From: Xanthobacteraceae bacterium
GTDB taxonomy: Bacteria; Pseudomonadota; Alphaproteobacteria; Rhizobiales; Xanthobacteraceae
Direction of reading: 5' to 3'
Assembly (NCBI GenBank): GCA_030038995.1
Contig: JASHQS010000011.1
Span: 1 to 61,541 of the forward strand
DNA: 61,541 nucleotides
The notes below the pieces were generated by a model, which saw only the letters and a list, made by a program, of their open reading frames with translations, was not told the DNA's origin and searched no databases. Within the stretch, counting starts at the first letter, position 1; each line of letters opens with the position of its first letter. Positions 56,544 through 61,541 of this stretch are shown piece by piece. The translations under genes were made by a program, and so were the position numbers.

Positions 56544-58370
56544 TCACAGCGGCAGCCGCGGCTCGTCTTCCCGCGTCGAGCGCGCGGTGGTCTTGATCAG
56601 GGCGGCGGGGCCGGCGTGCAGGCTCCAGGAGACGCGCGGCGCGTGGCGGGCGTGGCCGTAGACCACGAGCTGCGTGGTGCGGCGCGGCCCCTCGGCACCG
56701 GCGAGATAGACGCTGTCTTCCAGCTCGACGCGGCCGTCGCGGACCGTGAAGGTCCACAATTCCTTGTCGGGCGCCATCAGCAAGGCGCCGTGGCCGTCGG
56801 AGAGCCGCGTCGCCTTGACGCTCGGATGCAGATGAAAGCGCACCGCGTAGCGGTCGCGCGTCGTGCGCAGTTCCGCCCCGCCGTCGGCCGAGAGAAAAAC
56901 GTCCTCGCCTTCGAGCTTGCCGCCGTCGGCCGCGAGCGTCAGCGTACGCTCGTGCAGAATGCCGAAGCGCTCGGCGTAGCCGTCGTGGGTGGCGCGCAGC
57001 ACCAGCGCATCGGCGCGGTCGTCGCGGCTCACCGCGACGCGGCTCGGGCCGCCCAGCATCGGCGCGCCGCCGAGCACGCGGCGCAACGCCGGCGCGGCGA
57101 CAAAGCGCGCCGACGAAGCGTCGTTGAACGTCACGGTGGAATGCGCCGGCGTGGCGCGGGCCAATTGGCGCCAATCCTCGCGCGCGGTCGGCGGCATGCC
57201 GCAATTGACGATCAGGAGGTTGCACTTGGGCGTGGAAAACTCGAAGGCGAGGCAGCCGGCATGCGCCTCGAGACTCATCTCGACCGGCGGTGCGCGGCCG
57301 ACGTCGGCGATCAGCACGCTGCCGCCGGCCTCCAGGCGCTGATAGCCAGAATGCGGCGCGTTCGACAGCGGCGCGCCGGCGGTTTCGTCGTAGGCCGACA
57401 GCGTGAACACGAGGTCCGCGGGCGTGGCGCCCATGCCGTTGAAGCGCGCGAAGCTGCCGTCGGAATGGCGGAAAAACCGCAGCATCGGCATCATGCGGTC
57501 GATGGCGTTGTTGAGCGCCGGCGGCGGCGCGATGTTGCGCGCCGCATAGGTCTGGCGCAGCGGCAACAGCTCGAGCAAAATTTCGATGACGGCGCCGGGA
57601 TCGCGGCCGATATGGCCGCCATCGGGAAGAATCTGGCGTTGCAGCTCGCGGCGCAGCCGTTCGGTCGCCGACCTGATGCGCCGCGACTGACCGGCCATGC
57701 ACAACGCCGCCTCGGCGAGCGCGATGACGGCTTGCAGATGCGCGACGGCGCGCCGCGCGTCGGCCGCGGTGTGGCGCAGGTAGCGGACCTGGCGCATGAG
57801 GCTGCGCAGAAAGCGCCGATAGAAGCGCACGTCGGCGTCCTGGAGCACCAGCGTCGCCTGGGTGAGCCACGACATGATGCGCCGCGACAGCACGTCCGGC
57901 CGCCAGGCGAGCGGATGCCAGGAGCCTTGCAGCGCGATCCATTCGTCGACCAGCGCGCGGCCGTTGGCGCGGGTGATCGCCGATTCGGCGGCGCGCAGAT
58001 GGCGCAGCCAGCCGAAGCCCAATAGGGCGACGGCCCATTCCTCCGACGGCGGCTCCATCGCGAAAATCGAGCGGCGGTCGCAGATCACCACCTTGCCGGC
58101 GAAGGCGAAGCGGCCGGAATAGATTTCGCCGGCAAGCGTGGCATCGGCGGTGCGCAGATCCTGCGGCGCGATCAAGAGCTGGTCGGCGCGCCAGGCCGGC
58201 AGCGGCCAGCGAATGAGCGGATGGCCGGTGACGCGCCCGGCAAGCCGCCGCGCCGCGCCGCGCAGCAACAGCCAAGCAAGTCTGGCGTGGTCGCCGATTG
58301 CACCGCGCGCCATTGCGGCGCTCGCCCTTTCTGCCCGGCGGTGCCGGGCGCGATCCCCGCCCCGCACCAT
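56544..58370 (-). CDS. Heparinase II/III family protein
   Basis: Product of about 608 residues. An alpha-helical N-terminal part (LLIAPQDLRTADATLAGEIY, FGWLRHLRAAESAITRANGR, ALVDEWIALQGSWHPLAWRP) is followed by a beta-sheet domain. That domain contains FFRHSDGSFARFNGMGATPA, SGYQRLEAGGSVLIADVG, the AHAGCLAFEFS and NCGMPP segments and VSWSLHAGPAALIKTTARS. The family lyses or remodels acidic polysaccharides. Members of this rsmB-linked group are conserved in alphaproteobacteria, with unclear substrate. The start is uncertain: ATG 58403, 58370 and 58313 are all in frame. It follows rsmB by about 50 bp. Confidence 0.88.
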   Translation of the reverse strand: MVRGGDRARHRRAERASAAMARGAIGDHARLAWLLLRGAARRLAGRVTGHPLIRWPLPAWRADQLLIAPQDLRTADATLAGEIYSGRFAFAGKVVICDRRSIFAMEPPSEEWAVALLGFGWLRHLRAAESAITRANGRALVDEWIALQGSWHPLAWRPDVLSRRIMSWLTQATLVLQDADVRFYRRFLRSLMRQVRYLRHTAADARRAVAHLQAVIALAEAALCMAGQSRRIRSATERLRRELQRQILPDGGHIGRDPGAVIEILLELLPLRQTYAARNIAPPPALNNAIDRMMPMLRFFRHSDGSFARFNGMGATPADLVFTLSAYDETAGAPLSNAPHSGYQRLEAGGSVLIADVGRAPPVEMSLEAHAGCLAFEFSTPKCNLLIVNCGMPPTAREDWRQLARATPAHSTVTFNDASSARFVAAPALRRVLGGAPMLGGPSRVAVSRDDRADALVLRATHDGYAERFGILHERTLTLAADGGKLEGEDVFLSADGGAELRTTRDRYAVRFHLHPSVKATRLSDGHGALLMAPDKELWTFTVRDGRVELEDSVYLAGAEGPRRTTQLVVYGHARHAPRVSWSLHAGPAALIKTTARSTREDEPRLPL

Positions 58371-58419
58371 AGGAAACCCGGCAGCGGCGGCCAAATGACC
58401 CATTAATGGATTGATTGCG

Positions 58420-59778
58420 CTAAAATTTCCTAAGAAGCCGCGCGGCGTAGAAGCCGTCGAGACCCGCAAATCGCGAATCGGCGTCCGGAAAGTGGCACGG
58501 CAGCGTGCGCAGGTCACCGGCGGCGGTGATGAATTCGGCCCGGCCGGACACTGCTTCGGCGGCGATCGGCAGCCGCTGCGCGGCTGCTTCGCCGGCAAGG
58601 AGCGCCGCCACGACGTCTTCGTTTTCCTCCGGTTCGAGCGAGCAGGTGCAGTAGATCAGCATGCCGCCGGGCCTGGTCAGCGCCAGGGCGTGCTCGATCA
58701 GGCGGCCCTGCACGGCGGCGAGCGCGGCGATGTCGCTGTCGCGCTTGAGCCACGGCACATCGGGACGGCGGCGGATGGTGCCGGTCGCAGTGCACGGCGC
58801 ATCCAACAGCACGGCATCGAAATCGGCGCGCTCGGGCGTCCACGTCGTCACGTCGGCGCAGACAAGATCGGCGGCGAGCTTGAGGCGGGCGAGATTTTGC
58901 CGGAGCCGATCGAGCCGGGCCGGCGCGCGATCGACGGCGGTGACCTTGGCGCCGGCAGCGGCGAGCTGCGCGGTCTTGCCGCCGGGCGCGGCGCACAGGT
59001 CGGCAACCCGCAGGCCGGCGATTTTTTCGCCGAACAACCGCGCCGGCAGTGCCGCGGCGGCGTCCTGCACCCACCATTGCCCTTCGGCAAAACCCGGCAG
59101 CGCCGTCACCGGCCCATGCGCGATGGTGCGCACCGTGCCGGTCGGCAGCACGCGGCCATCGAGGCGCTTGGCCCAGCCTTCGGCAGCGTTTTTCGCCGTC
59201 AGGTCGAGCGCCGGCTCATGGCTGTTGGCGGCCGCGATGGCGCGGGCGGTCGCTTCGCCGTAGGTCTTGCGCCACCGCGTCAGCAGCCAGGCGGGCGTGT
59301 CGAGCGTGACCGCATCGAGCGCGGCAAGCCGCGCGGTGCCCTCGCGCGCCACGCGCCGCAGCACCGCATTGGTGAGCCCGGCAAAGCGCGCGGCGTGGCG
59401 ATCGGCCTGCACCAGCCGCACCGCCAGATCGACCGCCGCATGGTCCGGCACGTCGAGAAAAAGGATCTGCGCGGCACCAAGGAGCAGCGCCGTCTCGACC
59501 AACGGCGCTTGCGCCGGCAGGCCGCGTTCGACGAACGACGTCAGGAGCTGGCGCAGCGTGCCGAGTCGGCGCAGCACCGCCCCGATCAGCGCCCGCGCCA
59601 GCGCCCGGTCGCGCTCGTCGAGCGCCGCCAGCATGCGCGCATCATCGAGCAATTCGTCGAGCGGCCGGCGGCGGCGCAGCACCCCGTCGATCACGGCCGC
59701 CGCCAGGCGTCGGGCCGCGAGGCCCGGCACGGCGCCGGCGTGCTCTGAAAACCTTGGCGCTTTTCGCGCGCTCGTCAT
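58420..59778 (-). CDS. rsmB: 16S rRNA m5C967 methyltransferase-like protein
   Basis: Product of 452 residues. An N-terminal NusB-like domain (about 20-150) is followed by an m5C methyltransferase domain. That domain has VADLCAAPGGKTAQLAAAGA (SAM binding), LLDAPCTATGTIRRRPDV (first catalytic Cys motif) and MLIYCTCSLEPEENEDVV (TCS motif). It methylates a cytosine in 16S rRNA. First gene of the rsmB-heparinase pair. Confidence 0.95.
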   Translation of the reverse strand: MTSARKAPRFSEHAGAVPGLAARRLAAAVIDGVLRRRRPLDELLDDARMLAALDERDRALARALIGAVLRRLGTLRQLLTSFVERGLPAQAPLVETALLLGAAQILFLDVPDHAAVDLAVRLVQADRHAARFAGLTNAVLRRVAREGTARLAALDAVTLDTPAWLLTRWRKTYGEATARAIAAANSHEPALDLTAKNAAEGWAKRLDGRVLPTGTVRTIAHGPVTALPGFAEGQWWVQDAAAALPARLFGEKIAGLRVADLCAAPGGKTAQLAAAGAKVTAVDRAPARLDRLRQNLARLKLAADLVCADVTTWTPERADFDAVLLDAPCTATGTIRRRPDVPWLKRDSDIAALAAVQGRLIEHALALTRPGGMLIYCTCSLEPEENEDVVAALLAGEAAAQRLPIAAEAVSGRAEFITAAGDLRTLPCHFPDADSRFAGLDGFYAARLLRKF

Positions 59779-59830
59779 CGGCCGAAATCCTCGCGATGCC
59801 CGCCACTTGTGGATTGGGCACGGCTACGCC

Positions 59831-59862
59831 AAGTCAAAGCAAAGTCAAAGCAAAGTCAAAGC
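59831..59862. repeat. Tandem 11-bp repeat
   Basis: AAGTCAAAGCA is repeated almost three times in a row directly in front of the DUF1674 start codon. Copy-number change would alter the leader or, if an upstream start is used, add Lys/Ser residues. Confidence 0.85.
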
Positions 59863-59864
59863 CC

Positions 59865-60098
59865 ATGCCAATCGCGCGCCCGACCCCCGAACCTGCCGTG
59901 ATTGAAGCACGCAAGCCGATGCCGCAACGGCGTCCGCTCGCGCCTGCCGCCGAGCGCGCGCTGGCCGAAGCCGCCGCCCGCCGCGCCGAGCGCGAGCGCA
60001 GCACCGCCAAGGCGCCGAAAGAACTGAACGGCCCCGCCGGCCCCGACCCGACCCGCTACGGCGACTGGGAAATCAACGGCATCGCCGCGGATTTTTGA
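59865..60098 (+). CDS. DUF1674 / SdhAF4-like protein
   Basis: Product of 77 residues ending with the family signature GPDPTRYGDWEINGIAADF. The mitochondrial homologue SDHAF4 helps flavinated SdhA assemble into succinate dehydrogenase; a similar bacterial role is inferred. The middle is Arg/Ala/Glu-rich and likely disordered. ATG 59865 follows a tandem 11-bp repeat; ATG 59754 upstream is in frame but would overlap rsmB on the other strand. Confidence 0.88.
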   Translation: MPIARPTPEPAVIEARKPMPQRRPLAPAAERALAEAAARRAERERSTAKAPKELNGPAGPDPTRYGDWEINGIAADF

Positions 60099-60122
60099 TC
60101 TTGCCGGTCGCCGACCGGTCTC

Positions 60123-60154
60123 TTGACAAATTTTCCTACGTTTCTGAATATAAT
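60123..60154 (+). promoter_or_regulatory. Candidate sigma-70 promoter of the nuclease gene
   Basis: Consensus TTGACA (60123-60128), with GAATAT at a 17-base spacing (60146-60151) overlapping a perfect TATAAT (60149-60154, spacing 20). AT-rich for this genome and 33 bases before the coding start. Confidence 0.6.
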
Positions 60155-60186
60155 CCTATATTGATTCGGCCCGTCGCATCCCGCTC

Positions 60187-60759
60187 ATGAGCCGCCTTGC
60201 GCCGCTGCAAGCTGCAAACGTGCCGCGCCACGCCGTCCTGCTCGCGGTGGGCGCGGCGTTTTTGCTTGGCGTTGCGGCCGGGGCGGCGATCAAGGCGAGC
60301 CCGCGTCCGGCGGCGCCGCTGCAACGCGCCTTCGCGGTGGCGCCGGCGGGCAATAATTCGCCGGCTGCCGAACCGCCGCTCGCCAAGCGCTTGGACGCGG
60401 CGATAGCCTATCCGGCCGAGGTCTTGCGCGTCATCGACGGCGATACCTTTGCGGCGCGGGTGCGGGTTTGGCCGGGGCTCGATGTCGAGAGCAAGGTGCG
60501 GCTGCGCGGCATCGATGCGGCCGAGCTGCACGCGCGCTGCGCCGAGGAGTTTGCCAAGGCGCAAGCCGCCCGCGCGGCCTTGCAAGCTATCCTGGCCGAA
60601 GGCGGCGTCACCATCTCGCGGGTCGGCGTCGACAAATATGGCGGCCGCGTCGATGCGGCGGCCGCAACGCGCACCACCGCCGATGTGTCCGCCGCCATGC
60701 TCGCCGGCGGCTTCGCGCGCGCTTACGACGGCGGCCGACGCGGCACTTGGTGCGGATAA
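60187..60759 (+). CDS. Thermonuclease (SNase-like) family protein
   Basis: Product of 190 residues. An N-terminal membrane anchor or signal (HAVLLAVGAAFLLGVAAGAA) and a Pro/Ala linker precede an SNase domain. The domain has VLRVIDGDTFAARV, VRLRGIDAAELHARC and ISRVGVDKYGGRVDA, followed by VSAAMLAGGFARAYDGG. The Asp and Arg of RVIDGDT and RLRGID are in place for nuclease activity, and the glutamate of DAAE is present. Probably faces the periplasm. Confidence 0.88.
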   Translation: MSRLAPLQAANVPRHAVLLAVGAAFLLGVAAGAAIKASPRPAAPLQRAFAVAPAGNNSPAAEPPLAKRLDAAIAYPAEVLRVIDGDTFAARVRVWPGLDVESKVRLRGIDAAELHARCAEEFAKAQAARAALQAILAEGGVTISRVGVDKYGGRVDAAAATRTTADVSAAMLAGGFARAYDGGRRGTWCG

Positions 60760-60761
60760 TT

Positions 60762-60863
60762 CGTCATTCCGGGGCCGAGCGAAGCGAGGAACCCGGAATC
60801 CATAATCCCAGCGCAGGGGTTATGGATTCCGGGTTCGCCGCTGCGCGGCGCCCCGGAATGACG
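60762..60863. repeat. Palindromic repeat family A, copy 6
   Basis: Same orientation as copy 1 (CGTCATTCCGGGGCCGAGCG first, GGCGCCCCGGAATGACG last). It lies between the convergent nuclease and L,D-transpeptidase genes, a terminator-like position. Confidence 0.92.
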
Positions 60864-60867
60864 AAGC

Positions 60868-61392
60868 CTACCTGGTCACCACCACCGGCGTGCCGACGCC
60901 GACGCGGCCGTAGAGGTCGGTGATGTCGGCATTGTACATGCGGATGCAGCCGTGCGAGACGAAACCGCCGATCAGCCCCGGCTGGTTGGTGCCGTGGATG
61001 GCGTACTGGCCGCCGCCGGAGAGCGTCATCGCCGCGACGCCCATCGGGTTATGCGGCGAGCCGCCGGGGATCACGTCCGGCAGTCGCGGCTCGGCGCGCT
61101 TGATCGAGGCCGGCGGCGACCAGGCCGGCGCGATGTATTTGCCGTCGATGTGGACCGTGCCGGACCATTGCATGCCATTGCGGCCGACGCCGACCGGATA
61201 GCTGATCGCCCGGCCCGAGCCCAGCATCAGATAGAGCCGCCGCTCACTCTGCCGGACCACGATCGTGCCGGCCGGATACCCGTCCCGCACCACCACCACG
61301 CTGCCACGAGCGGACGCCGGCTGCGGCGCCATCGCCGAAAACGAGCCGGCCCCGGCCGCGAGCGCGGCCGCAAGCAGAAATGTCTTGCGCAT
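60868..61392 (-). CDS. L,D-transpeptidase (YkuD domain)
   Basis: Product of 174 residues with a signal peptide (RKTFLLAAALAAGAGSFSAM, cleavage after ASA). The YkuD domain has RDGYPAGTIVVRQSERRLYL, YAIHGTNQPGLIG and the catalytic VSHGCIRMYNADITDLY, in which Cys attacks the peptidoglycan stem. Forms 3-3 cross-links or attaches proteins to peptidoglycan in the periplasm. ATG 61392 has GGGGA about 10 bases upstream. Confidence 0.94.
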   Translation of the reverse strand: MRKTFLLAAALAAGAGSFSAMAPQPASARGSVVVVRDGYPAGTIVVRQSERRLYLMLGSGRAISYPVGVGRNGMQWSGTVHIDGKYIAPAWSPPASIKRAEPRLPDVIPGGSPHNPMGVAAMTLSGGGQYAIHGTNQPGLIGGFVSHGCIRMYNADITDLYGRVGVGTPVVVTR

Positions 61393-61541
61393 GAGCCCAA
61401 TTCCCCCAGCGCCACGCCGCCCCCGGCGGCCGCGGCCGCAAATCCGCGGCGATACGGTGAATACCAGCATAACCGAAACCGCGCCGCCGCTCAGCAGCGC
61501 CGCGCCGTTACGGTAAAGTTTTCCCAAATTTTTCCCGCGGG

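Overview
The window is about 61.5 kb of GC-rich chromosome. It looks like an alphaproteobacterium of the Hyphomicrobiales (Bradyrhizobium/Xanthobacter/Pseudolabrys-like). The signs are the rsmB - heparinase II/III - purH neighbourhood, DUF1674, DUF1636 behind a cobalamin riboswitch, CobO/CobP/BluB-type aerobic B12 genes, a transaldolase-PGI fusion, and palindromic repeats whose translation reads FPRKRESR. The genus call is inference.

Layout. (1) 1-6.1 kb: B12 region. A minus-strand cobalamin riboswitch precedes a DUF1636 gene that runs off the left edge. On the other side lie cobP-cobO-cobQ, then cobD facing cobC, then bluB. (2) 6.3-8.9 kb: a small exported protein, a DUF2147 protein and an acyltransferase-3 membrane protein. 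(3) 8.9-17.7 kb (minus): a tightly packed pentose-phosphate operon tkt - tal/pgi fusion - gnd - zwf - pgl - gntK. (4) 18-20.6 kb: nfeD, slipin and a small unknown protein. (5) 21-24.3 kb: an ABC importer (double permease plus ATPase with a C-terminal extension) without a binding protein, split by a nested palindromic repeat. (6) 24.3-41.8 kb: about 17.5 kb of genes all on the minus strand and partly of visibly lower GC. In order of transcription these are a DUF6817 HD-like protein, a 2OG-Fe(II) oxygenase, an adaptor plus two RND pumps, a DctP-like binding protein without a signal peptide, a possible 31-residue peptide, an unrecognised protein, an asparagine-synthetase-like ATP-PPase, a second 2OG oxygenase, an amidase, an HPr-kinase-like protein and a sulfotransferase. 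I read this as a candidate undescribed biosynthesis, modification and export locus, possibly peptide-based. (7) 42-47.6 kb: housekeeping genes hisS, tesB, ubiH-type hydroxylase, gpsA and an EVE protein. (8) 47.7-51.3 kb: a molybdopterin dehydrogenase subunit coupled to a protein ending in a CxxCH motif. (9) 51.6-59.8 kb: purH, heparinase and rsmB. Between purH and heparinase sits a 3.3-kb accessory patch with hicB plus a broken hicA, two related divergent HTH/small-protein modules and many palindromes. (10) 59.9-61.4 kb: DUF1674, a thermonuclease-like protein and an L,D-transpeptidase.

A second theme is palindromic repeats: six copies of an approximately 100-bp element (family A), three copies of an approximately 88-bp element (B), two of an approximately 125-bp element (C), and single copies of others. 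One B copy is translated in frame inside cobQ, and one C copy sits inside a B copy. No tRNA, rRNA, CRISPR array, transposase or integrase was recognised.
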